DNA from: an uncultured Bacilli bacterium
Lineage (GTDB): Bacteria > Bacillota_I > Bacilli_A > RF39 > UBA660
Direction of reading: 5' to 3'
Length of the DNA stretch: 9,782 nt
NCBI GenBank assembly: GCA_934101225.1
Contig: CAKOQK010000035.1
Span: forward strand, 1 to 9,782
Shown: positions 1-6,297 of the stretch, piece by piece
How positions within the stretch are numbered: position 1 is the first letter of the stretch
Layout of the letters: each line of letters opens with the position of its first letter
The notes under the pieces: generated by a model
The model's input: the letters and a program-made list of their open reading frames with translations, nothing else
Databases searched by the model: none
What the model was told of the DNA's origin: nothing
Program-made: the position numbers and the translations under genes

Positions 1-1016
1 GTTATGATGGTACAACAATTAATTATTTAAGAAGTATTGAAAATAAAAATGATACTTCTAAGTGTGATGATAGTAATCAAGTTCCTTGTATAACGATTGT
101 TAAGATAAATAGAGATGATCATTATTATTTTGCTAAGTATGAAGCATATAATGATAATGAAATTAAAATTGATAATGATATTCCAGATAAAAGTGAAACA
201 TTTTATTTTGATGATACTGGTAAAAATCAAATATTTAGTGTACCTTATACAGGAGAATATGAATTAGAAGTTTGGGGAGCACAAGGGGGATATGGTAAAA
301 GTGAAACAGATTATCCAGGAGGATATGGAGCTTATAGTATTGGTACAATTAGTTTACATAAAGGAGATAACATATTTGTAGTTGTAGGTAGTAAAGGAAC
401 AAGTGCAACTAGTAAACAAGCAAAAATATATGCTGGTGGATTTAATGGTGGAGGTTCTGGTTATGGTTCTACATCGTATTATGTATCAGGTGGCGGTGGT
501 AGTGCATATCAAAATAACGCAGCTAATAATAAAAATAATCAAAATTATGGTCAGGGAGGATCCGGTGGTGGGTACATTGGTGTTAGTGCAACAACAACTG
601 TTAAGAGTATTGTTAATGATCCACTTCTTAGTACTGGTGGAATGCAAGATTCTTCAGGTAGCATCGGTGATTATCTTGGCTCATTTGGAAAAGGTGCCAG
701 TTGTGATGCTGATAAGAAACCTTGTTCTGGCGGCGGTGGAGGCCTTTATGGAGGTGGCTCCGGAGCAAATGTTGCCGGAGGCTCAGGAGGTTCATCTTAT
801 ATTGGTTCATCAGAACTATCTAATAAGAAAATGTACTGCTATGATTGTACTGAATCTACTGATGAAAATACTTATACTATAAATACAATTGGAAGTAGTG
901 ATGAAACTGATAAAGAAAATTGTCCAAATGGTTATTCTGCAGATGCAATAAGTAAATGTGCCAAAGCTGGCAACGGTTATGCTAGAATAACATATAATAA
1001 TAGGAGGAAAAGATAA
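1..1016 (+). CDS. Glycine-rich surface protein, C-terminal part (5' end outside window)
   Basis: The reading frame is open from the left edge (first whole codon at base 3) to TAA at 1014-1016, giving 337 visible residues, so the start lies upstream. Residues from about 65 resemble the glycine-rich domain family known from ALK/LTK receptors and many gut Firmicutes surface proteins (PF12810-like): a strand ending in FSVPYTGEYELEVWGAQGG, then GGYGAYSIGTISL, then many GGG runs, and a closing NGYARITY. These hallmarks are visible; the family call is from memory of the pattern. Cysteines come in close pairs (CDDSNQVPC at 21-29, CDADKKPC at 234-241, CYDC, and two more near the C terminus), which suggests an exported, disulfide-bonded protein. 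There is no sortase motif or membrane helix at the C terminus (ends NNRRKR), so any anchor must be N-terminal, outside the window. An internal ATG at 642 is not the start, because the domain begins far upstream. Function is unknown; adhesion or an envelope role is inference. Confidence 0.82.
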   Translation, partial: YDGTTINYLRSIENKNDTSKCDDSNQVPCITIVKINRDDHYYFAKYEAYNDNEIKIDNDIPDKSETFYFDDTGKNQIFSVPYTGEYELEVWGAQGGYGKSETDYPGGYGAYSIGTISLHKGDNIFVVVGSKGTSATSKQAKIYAGGFNGGGSGYGSTSYYVSGGGGSAYQNNAANNKNNQNYGQGGSGGGYIGVSATTTVKSIVNDPLLSTGGMQDSSGSIGDYLGSFGKGASCDADKKPCSGGGGGLYGGGSGANVAGGSGGSSYIGSSELSNKKMYCYDCTESTDENTYTINTIGSSDETDKENCPNGYSADAISKCAKAGNGYARITYNNRRKR

Positions 1017-1017
1017 T

Positions 1018-1428
1018 ATGACTTACGAAAATGCTTTTAAAATTTTTCAAAAAATTATTAAGAATGAATATATTACGGAAAATATGCAAAATGAATTAAA
1101 TGATTATGCAAAATGGTTAATTAGTAGAATGCGTGATGAAGTTATTACTACTGATGAACAATATTTTTTGGATTTATATACAAATTATTTAAGGATAAAT
1201 TTAATAGGTATGGATATAGTTAGTGATTATGATAAAATAAATGAAGAAAGAAATAATCCGGCTTTAAATGAAGAACATAAAGCTCAAGTAGAAGGACATG
1301 AAAAAGTTCGCAAGTTGGAACAAAAGCATCAGATAAATAGTAATGGTGTCATTCTTACAACTGTTATTTTAGAGGTATCATTACTTTTGGGACTAACTTT
1401 AGCAATATTAATTCTTGCTTTAAGTTAA
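1018..1428 (+). CDS. Small protein with C-terminal membrane anchor, function unknown
   Basis: This is a 136-residue protein that I do not recognise. Residues 1-106 are hydrophilic, probably helical, rich in Glu, Lys and Asn, with a KVRKLEQKH stretch just before the membrane segment. Residues 109-135 form one strongly hydrophobic helix (VILTTVILEVSLLLGLTLAI) that ends almost at the C terminus, so it looks tail-anchored with the soluble part in the cytoplasm. The ATG sits one base after the stop of the glycine-rich gene, and a perfect AGGAGG (1002-1007) lies inside the last codons of that gene. The two are therefore co-transcribed and probably translationally coupled, which links this protein to production, export or localisation of the surface protein (inference). 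No terminator follows; frr begins 42 bases later. Confidence 0.85.
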   Translation: MTYENAFKIFQKIIKNEYITENMQNELNDYAKWLISRMRDEVITTDEQYFLDLYTNYLRINLIGMDIVSDYDKINEERNNPALNEEHKAQVEGHEKVRKLEQKHQINSNGVILTTVILEVSLLLGLTLAILILALS

Positions 1429-1443
1429 AATTTAATATATATT
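1415..1443 (+). promoter_or_regulatory. Candidate promoter for frr
   Basis: TTGCTT (1415-1420) is followed after 17 bases by TATATT (1438-1443). The -35 box lies within the last codons of the small membrane protein, and transcription would begin near 1450, leaving about 21 bases before the frr ATG. The -10 matches 5 of 6 and the -35 only 3 of 6, and such matches are common in AT-rich DNA, so the call rests mainly on spacing and position. Confidence 0.45.
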
Positions 1444-1470
1444 ATTGTTAGAAAGAGAGAAATTTAATTT

Positions 1471-2010
1471 ATGGATATTTTAGAAGAAACTGAACTTAGA
1501 ATGATGAAAGCTATTGAAAATATGGAAAGTAGATTTAATAATGTTAGAGCAGGACGTGCTAATCCTTCAATGGTTAGTGGTGTTATGGTAGATTATTATG
1601 GCGTTCCTACTTCCATTCAAAGTTTAGCTAATATAACTGTACCTGAAGCAAGACAATTATTTATTAAACCTTTTGATAGATCTTGTCTTAAAGATATAGA
1701 AAGAGCAATTAACGAAGCAAATTTAGGTATTACACCTACTAATAATGGAGAAATGGTTATAATGACTGTACCGGAACTTACTGAAGAAAAAAGAAAAGAT
1801 TATGTAAAGCAAGTTAAAGCTTTAGCAGAAGATGGCAAAGTAGCCTTAAGAAACGCTAGAGAAGATGCTCGTAACAATGTTAAAAAACAGGAATTACCTG
1901 AAGATGAAGAAAATTCTTATTATGAAGAGATTCAAGATTTAATTAATAAATATAATAAAATAATTGATGAAAAAGCAAAAGCAAAAGAAGAAGAATTAAT
2001 GAGAGTATAA
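1471..2010 (+). CDS. frr: Ribosome recycling factor
   Basis: This cytoplasmic factor works with EF-G to split the post-termination ribosome so that its subunits can be reused. The 179 residues match the usual length (about 185). Visible family features are the helical start (ETELRMMKAIENMESRF), the conserved VRAGRANPSM at 25-34, the YYGVPTSIQSLANITVPEARQ region of the small second domain, and the helical return RKDYVKQVKALAEDGKVALRNARED with basic residues that face 23S rRNA. The long three-helix bundle and the compact domain inserted in it are both complete. A weak GAGAG-type ribosome binding site lies at about 1451-1460. In many bacteria frr follows tsf and pyrH; here it follows an unrelated surface gene pair and precedes tig. 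It appears intact and vertically inherited. Confidence 0.97.
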   Translation: MDILEETELRMMKAIENMESRFNNVRAGRANPSMVSGVMVDYYGVPTSIQSLANITVPEARQLFIKPFDRSCLKDIERAINEANLGITPTNNGEMVIMTVPELTEEKRKDYVKQVKALAEDGKVALRNAREDARNNVKKQELPEDEENSYYEEIQDLINKYNKIIDEKAKAKEEELMRV

Positions 2011-2044
2011 TTAAAAACTATGTTGAAATATACATGGTTTTTGC

Positions 2045-2073
2045 TTGATAAATACAATAAACTTAGATATAAT
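2045..2073 (+). promoter_or_regulatory. Promoter for tig
   Basis: TTGATA (2045-2050), exactly 17 bases, then a perfect TATAAT (2068-2073). The start of transcription would fall near 2080. This helps decide the gene start: a GTG at 2079 would be at the very 5' end of the message without a ribosome binding site, while the ATG at 2103 follows a purine-rich AAGGAAAGG. There is no hairpin with a T-run between frr and this promoter, so read-through from frr is also likely. Confidence 0.75.
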
Positions 2074-2102
2074 ATTTTGTGTTAAGAAGGAAAGGAAAGA
2101 GT

Positions 2103-3347
2103 ATGAAAAACGTTAAAGAAATAGAATTTAAAGTTGAAGGAAAAAAGTGGGAAGAATTATTAGATAAAGCATTTAAGAAAAAATCTAAAGATACTCAAGT
2201 AGATGGTTTTAGAAAAGGAAATTGTCCTAAAGAAGTATTTATAAAGAAATTTGGTATTGAATCTTTATATATGGAAGCTAGTGAAATGGCTATAGATGAA
2301 GCATATAAGAGTGTTTTAGAAGAAAATAAATTACATCCTGTTTGTCCTGGTAAAGTAGATATTACTGCTGTAGATGAAAAGGGTATTACTTATAAATTTA
2401 CTATTATTGAAAAACCAGAAGTTAAACTTGGAAAATATACTAAATTAGGTGTAAAAAAAGAAAAAGTAGAAGTTACTGAAGAAGAGATAAATCATGAAAT
2501 TGAACATTTAAGATCTCATTATGCTGATGTAGTTGAAGAAACTGAAGGAGAAGTATTAAAAGGAGATACTGCTGTAATCGATTTCGAAGGCTTTGTTGAT
2601 GGAGAAAAATTAGATGGCGGTACTGGTGCTAATTATCCTTTAGAATTAGGTACAAACACATTTATTCCAGGATTTGAAGATGGTGTTATTGGAATGAAAG
2701 TTGGAGAAGAAAAAGAACTTAACTTAAAATTCCCAGATGATTATGTTGAGAATTTAAAGGGTAAAGATGTATTATTTAAAGTTAAATTAAATTTAATCAA
2801 AAAAAGAGTGTTACCTGAAATTAATGAAGAATTCTTTAAAGATTTAGGATATGAAGACGTTAAAGATGAAGCTGGTCTAAAAGAAAAAGTTAAAGCAGAT
2901 TTACTTGCTCATAAAGAAGAAGATGCTGATAATAAATACTTAGATGAATTAATTGGTAAAGCAGTTGAAAATTTAGAAGTAGAAATAAATCCTGAAATCA
3001 TTGAAGACGAAAAAGAACGTATGATTGATGACTATAGAAGAGAATTATCAATGCAAGGTATTAGTTTAGAACAATACTTAGAATTTACTAAAGGAAATTT
3101 AGATACTTTAAAGAAAAATATTGAACCACAAGCAGTTGCTAGAATTAAAACTAGATACTTACTTGAAGGTGTAATTGAAAAAGAAAATTTAACTGTAACT
3201 GATGATGAAATAAAAGCAGAGGTTAAGAGACTTGCTGAAATGTATGGAACAACTGAAGAAGAAATTACTACTCATATTGGTGATAGTGAAGTTATTGGTT
3301 ATGATTTAAAAATGCGTAAAGCATTAGATTTTCTTAAAGAAAACTAG
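2103..3347 (+). CDS. tig: Trigger factor (ribosome-associated chaperone / prolyl isomerase)
   Basis: This protein docks beside the ribosome exit tunnel, shields nascent chains and isomerises Xaa-Pro bonds. From the ATG at 2103 it has 414 residues, close to the family's usual 420-450. Domain order is as expected: an N-terminal ribosome-binding domain with the signature GFRKGNCP at 35-42 (the usual form is GFRxGKxP), an FKBP-type isomerase domain at about 154-235 (GDTAVIDFEGFVDGE, then FIPGFEDGVIGMKVGEEKEL), and the helical SurA-like arms to the C terminus. The N terminus is about a dozen residues shorter than the E. coli protein, and the signature loop has Asn-Cys where Lys and a small residue are usual. 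I chose ATG 2103 over the in-frame GTG at 2079 because the ribosome binding site (AAGGAAAGG) overlaps that longer version and the promoter places the transcript start there. The stop is TAG and a terminator follows directly. Confidence 0.96.
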   Translation: MKNVKEIEFKVEGKKWEELLDKAFKKKSKDTQVDGFRKGNCPKEVFIKKFGIESLYMEASEMAIDEAYKSVLEENKLHPVCPGKVDITAVDEKGITYKFTIIEKPEVKLGKYTKLGVKKEKVEVTEEEINHEIEHLRSHYADVVEETEGEVLKGDTAVIDFEGFVDGEKLDGGTGANYPLELGTNTFIPGFEDGVIGMKVGEEKELNLKFPDDYVENLKGKDVLFKVKLNLIKKRVLPEINEEFFKDLGYEDVKDEAGLKEKVKADLLAHKEEDADNKYLDELIGKAVENLEVEINPEIIEDEKERMIDDYRRELSMQGISLEQYLEFTKGNLDTLKKNIEPQAVARIKTRYLLEGVIEKENLTVTDDEIKAEVKRLAEMYGTTEEEITTHIGDSEVIGYDLKMRKALDFLKEN

Positions 3348-3354
3348 TTTTTAG

Positions 3355-3383
3355 AAAGATGACTTGAGAAAGTTGTCTTTTTT
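3355..3383 (+). terminator. Intrinsic terminator after tig
   Basis: A 10-bp stem (AAGATGACTT, 3356-3365, with AAGTTGTCTT, 3370-3379, including two G-U pairs) closes on a GAGA tetraloop and runs into six T residues (3378-3383). It starts 8 bases after the tig stop codon and ends the frr-tig block. Confidence 0.85.
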
Positions 3384-3546
3384 ATTTTCTCCAAATTTAA
3401 AAAAACTTAATAGTGTCAAGTAAGTGTACAACTATAATAAAAAAACAAGTAAATTAGGTTACTCTTTACAATATATATTATAGAAACACTTAGTTAGGTG
3501 TTTTTAGTACGTACGAAAAAATATATATGGAAGGAGAAGGAATTAT
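3384..3546 (+). other. Non-coding stretch ahead of the transposase pseudogene
   Basis: No gene is visible here. It holds a TATAAT at 3433-3438 without a convincing -35 box, a 7-base direct repeat CAAGTAA (3417-3423 and 3445-3451), the hairpin described separately at 3484-3505, a perfect 8-base palindrome GTACGTAC (3507-3514), and a strong ribosome binding site AAGGAGAAGG (3531-3540). The run from hairpin to ribosome binding site looks like the original leader of the broken gene that follows. Confidence 0.5.
3484..3505 (+). promoter_or_regulatory. Leader hairpin with T-run (attenuator- or terminator-like)
   Basis: AAACACTT (3484-3491) pairs with AGGTGTTT (3496-3503), including one T-G pair, around an AGTT loop and is followed by TTTTT to 3505. 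It lies 42 bases before the old start codon of the nuclease pseudogene and downstream of a possible -10 box. It could have limited transcription of the mobile-element gene, or blocked read-through into it from outside. The stem is short and AT-rich, so its strength is uncertain. Confidence 0.4.
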
Positions 3547-4565
3547 ATGTTTAATTTAAAATTATTTTTAAAGTATTTAGCTAAAATATTAAAATTTTAT
3601 ATTTAATGAAAAATGTGGAAATGAAAGTCGTAAGTTGAAAACGTATTTTAATGATAAAACAGTTTATGCTACTAGAATTAATGAAATTAAAAATAGTCTT
3701 ATTATAAAACCACCAGGTGAAATAATTAAGAAAAAAATTTCCAAATATCGTTTATAGAAGATAGAGCTTTAAACATTTATGTAAGTTTGATTCTAACATT
3801 ATAATTAATTTATTAACTATAGAGTCTAAATATGCAAATATAACTTTAGAACAATTAGATTTTACTGACACTACATTACCTAATTTAAAATTTAATGATA
3901 AAAAGATGACAACGGATACATTATTTAAATTTGCTAATAATACATATGTAAATATAGAAGTAAATACAAGTTTAAATAAAAGTACTTTAATAAAAAATAT
4001 CCAATATATTTATAGATTGATATTAAGTCAAGAAAGAATTGGTGATGAATTAAATTCGGTAAATGTGATTCAAGTTAATATCGATTTATATTCAAGAAAA
4101 TTTATGGGAGGAATAATAAATGTTTATAATTTAAAGAATAATTTAAATGGAGGTATACATCCAGAAGCATTTACTATAATTCATATAGGATTTGATAAAT
4201 TGTTTGAAAATCCGTATAATGAGGATATAGATGACTGGACAAGACAGTTTGCTAGTATCGATAGATGTAAAATATGAGAGAAGAATTAGCAGGAGATTAT
4301 GAAGATTTAAAGGAGGCTGCCAAAATTATGAAAGAATATTCAGAAGATACATCTAATTTAATATATTATAATAAAAAGGCAATGGAAGAAAGTATGAGAA
4401 AAACTGATCTTAAATTTGCGAAAGAGGAAGGTATATCTGAAGGATATAATGAAGGTCATGCAGAAGGTTTTAAAAAAATTGTTAGAAAAGGATATGTCAA
4501 TCGAAGATATATCAAAAATAACTGAGTTAAGTAAAGAAGAAATATTAAAGTTACAAGATAACTAA
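3547..4565 (+). pseudogene. Decayed PD-(D/E)XK nuclease family transposase (Rpn/YhgA-like)
   Basis: Reading across frames gives one protein of roughly 335 residues, starting at ATG 3547 behind AAGGAGAAGG and ending at TAA 4563-4565. Successive pieces are: MFNLKLFLKY (frame of 3547); ESRKLKTYFNDKTVYATRI to ISKYR (frame of 3602); FIEDRALNIYV (frame of 3751); KFDSNIIINLL and onwards to 4277 (frame of 3783); MREELAGDYEDLKEAAKIM to HAEGFKK (frame of 4274); LLEKDMSIEDISKITELSK to KLQDN (frame of 4479). That means about five single-base shifts, near 3595, 3750, 3784, 4266 and in the A7 run at 4472-4478. Family marks are the catalytic-like TTDTLFKF and NIEVN (D and E-x-N, with N where K or Q is usual), the EEGISEGYNEGHAEG linker, and the C-terminal helix-turn-helix-like MSIEDISKITELSKEEI. 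Such proteins are RecA-independent recombination-promoting nucleases and proliferate in these genomes. The longest remaining open pieces (123 and 83 codons) should not be annotated as separate genes. Confidence 0.85.
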
Positions 4566-4585
4566 TAATATTTCTTTTATTTTTA

Positions 4586-4594
4586 TGATATACT
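4586..4594 (+). promoter_or_regulatory. Extended -10 promoter for the ABC-F gene
   Basis: TGATATACT (4586-4594) is an extended -10 element (TG, one base, TATACT). No good -35 box stands 16-18 bases upstream, which extended -10 promoters tolerate. Transcription would begin near 4601, giving a leader of about 29 bases, too short for an upstream attenuating peptide of the type found before some antibiotic-resistance ABC-F genes. Confidence 0.5.
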
Positions 4595-4629
4595 TTTATT
4601 ATTGATTAATTAAAGGAGGTAAATAACTA

Positions 4630-6246
4630 ATGCGATTTGAAAATATATATCTTAATTTTGGCACTCAAGTTGTTTATGATAACGCAAGTATTAGTTTTAA
4701 TTCAAATGATAAAGTTGGTATAGTAGGAGTTAATGGAGCCGGTAAAACAACACTATTTAGAGTGATATTAGGTGAGATTCCTCTTGATAATGGTAAAATG
4801 ATTATTCCAACTGAATATAAAATAGGTTATTTGCCTCAAGTTATTAAAACGCCAGAAAATGGTGATTTAACTGTATTCGAATATTTATTAGAAGGTAGAC
4901 CAATCAAAAAGTTAGAAGATGAACTTACAACCCTTTATGAAAAGATGATTACAGCTGATGATAAAGAATATAAAATAATTGCCAAAAAGATTAATAAAAT
5001 AAATAATGAACTAGATTATTATGATCAATATAATTATGAAAATATTTTACTAAAAATAATAAGTGGAATGAATATTGATTCTAATATGTTAGATTTAAAG
5101 TTAAAAGATATCTCAGGTGGTCAAAAATCTAAAATTGCGTTTGCCCGTTTGTTATATTCAAAAGCTCATATTCTTCTTTTAGATGAACCAACTAATCATT
5201 TAGATTTAGATACTAAAGATTTTATAATTGAATATTTAAAACAATATAATGGAATGATTTTAGTAATATCTCATGATACATCTTTCTTAAATGAAGTAAC
5301 TACTAAAACATTATATGTTGATAAAATAAAACATAATTTTGAAATATTTAATGGTAATTATGAAAAATATTTAAAAATAAAAGAAGAAAAAGATAAAGCA
5401 AAAGAAAGATTAATTGCTAAACAAAGTGATGAAGAAGAAAAACTAAAGAAAATAATTGCTAAATATATTCATGGAACTGAAAAACAAGCTAATATAGCCA
5501 AAGATAGGATTAAAAAGTTAGAAAAGTTAAAACAAGTTAAAGTAGAAGCAGAAAAGAAACAAAAAGTAACTAAATTTAAAATTAAAATTAATTATCCAAG
5601 TACTAGTATTCCCATTGAAATTAATCATTTAAAATTTGGTTATGATGAAAATAATTTATTATATAATGATTTATCATTTACGATTCAAAGAGGAGAAAAA
5701 ATTCTTATCGTTGGGGAAAATGGAATTGGTAAAACAACACTTTTAAGATTAATTATGGGTTCATTAAAACCAATAGATGGTGAAATTAAAATTAATGATA
5801 AAACTTTAATTGGATATTATGCTCAAGAACATGAAATAATTGATAACTCTAAAACGATTTTAAATAATTTTAATAATTATGGACTTGCTGATTATGAGAT
5901 TAGAAGATATTTAGGTAATTTCTTGTTTTCAGGAGAGGATATTAATAAACTTGCAGGTGTCTTATCACCGGGAGAAAGATCAAGAGTAGGACTTGCTAAA
6001 ATAGCGCTTAGTGGGGCAAACACGTTATTACTTGATGAACCAACTAACCATTTAGATCCTATGACTCAGTTAAAAATAGCTGATATCTTTAAAGATTATG
6101 AAGGAACAATGTTAGTAGTATCTCATAATTTAGAGTTTGTTGATAGTTTAAATATCGATAGAATGTTAATTTTACCTAGTGGAGTAATTACTTATTATGA
6201 TAAAGAAATAGTAACATACTATGAAACGTTAAATAACAATAAATAA
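4630..6246 (+). CDS. ABC-F family ATPase (ribosome-acting, two nucleotide-binding domains)
   Basis: ABC-F proteins have no membrane part; they bind the ribosomal E site and act in translation, some giving resistance to antibiotics that target the ribosome. The 538 residues contain two complete ATPase domains: Walker A GVNGAGKT (33-40), signature ISGGQ (161-165), Walker B and switch HILLLDEPTNHLD (180-192) and SHD; then a charged helical linker of roughly 80 residues (about 240-320, rich in Lys and Glu), and the second domain with GENGIGKT (362-369), signature LSPGER (445-450) and TLLLDEPTNHLD (465-476). The EPTNHLD in both halves is the ABC-F hallmark. Odd points: the second signature has Pro in place of Gly, and the second H-loop reads SHN where SHD is usual. 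It has a strong AAAGGAGGT (4612-4620). I cannot assign it to a named subfamily (EttA, Uup, YkpA, YdiF or a resistance type). No terminator separates it from the next gene. Confidence 0.95.
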   Translation: MRFENIYLNFGTQVVYDNASISFNSNDKVGIVGVNGAGKTTLFRVILGEIPLDNGKMIIPTEYKIGYLPQVIKTPENGDLTVFEYLLEGRPIKKLEDELTTLYEKMITADDKEYKIIAKKINKINNELDYYDQYNYENILLKIISGMNIDSNMLDLKLKDISGGQKSKIAFARLLYSKAHILLLDEPTNHLDLDTKDFIIEYLKQYNGMILVISHDTSFLNEVTTKTLYVDKIKHNFEIFNGNYEKYLKIKEEKDKAKERLIAKQSDEEEKLKKIIAKYIHGTEKQANIAKDRIKKLEKLKQVKVEAEKKQKVTKFKIKINYPSTSIPIEINHLKFGYDENNLLYNDLSFTIQRGEKILIVGENGIGKTTLLRLIMGSLKPIDGEIKINDKTLIGYYAQEHEIIDNSKTILNNFNNYGLADYEIRRYLGNFLFSGEDINKLAGVLSPGERSRVGLAKIALSGANTLLLDEPTNHLDPMTQLKIADIFKDYEGTMLVVSHNLEFVDSLNIDRMLILPSGVITYYDKEIVTYYETLNNNK

Positions 6247-6275
6247 TTTAATTTTAATAGCAATAATGCTATACT
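6247..6275 (+). promoter_or_regulatory. Extended -10 promoter for rnfCD, with overlapping inverted repeat
   Basis: TGCTATACT (6267-6275) is an extended -10 element; a weak -35 (TTTAAT, 6247-6252) stands 17 bases before the hexamer. The -10 is half of a perfect inverted repeat, ATAGCA (6257-6262), loop ATAA, TGCTAT (6267-6272). Transcription would begin near 6282, right at the ribosome binding site AGAGGT, so the leader would be about 16 bases. Confidence 0.5.
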
Positions 6276-6297
6276 TATAGTAGAGGTAGTGATTAAT

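Noticed and set aside
27..810. Open frames on the minus strand at 27-230 and 628-810
   Set aside because: Both lie opposite the glycine-rich gene, have no ribosome binding site and give low-complexity I/N/F- or H/L-rich peptides with no domain features.
403..882. Open frame of 159 codons on the + strand within the glycine-rich gene
   Set aside because: It is an out-of-frame reading of the glycine-codon repeats (GGT/GGA read as V, M, L runs). The true frame is continuously open from base 3 to 1016 and matches a known domain pattern.
3411..3431. Insertion-sequence end resembling TAGTGTCAAGTAAGTGTACA
   Set aside because: It looks like a terminal repeat, but no matching inverted copy or target duplication is visible on the other side of the pseudogene (checked around 4565-4620).
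3547..3606. A 19-codon leader peptide (MFNLKLFLKYLAKILKFYI)
   Set aside because: It has a good ribosome binding site but its continuation in another frame joins the nuclease remnant, so it is better read as the true N terminus of the broken gene.
4275..4277. TGA read as tryptophan joining the two pseudogene pieces
   Set aside because: Reading through the TGA at 4275-4277 meets a TAG four codons later, and the two pieces are in different frames, so recoding does not rescue the gene.
3906..4525. Two separate intact genes (3906-4277 and 4274-4525)
   Set aside because: Neither has a ribosome binding site, and upstream and downstream sequence in other frames continues the same nuclease protein. 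They are pieces of one pseudogene.
3348..4629. CRISPR array or riboswitch in the gene-poor stretch
   Set aside because: There are no regularly spaced repeats and no recognisable riboswitch core; the stretch is explained by the pseudogene and its leader.
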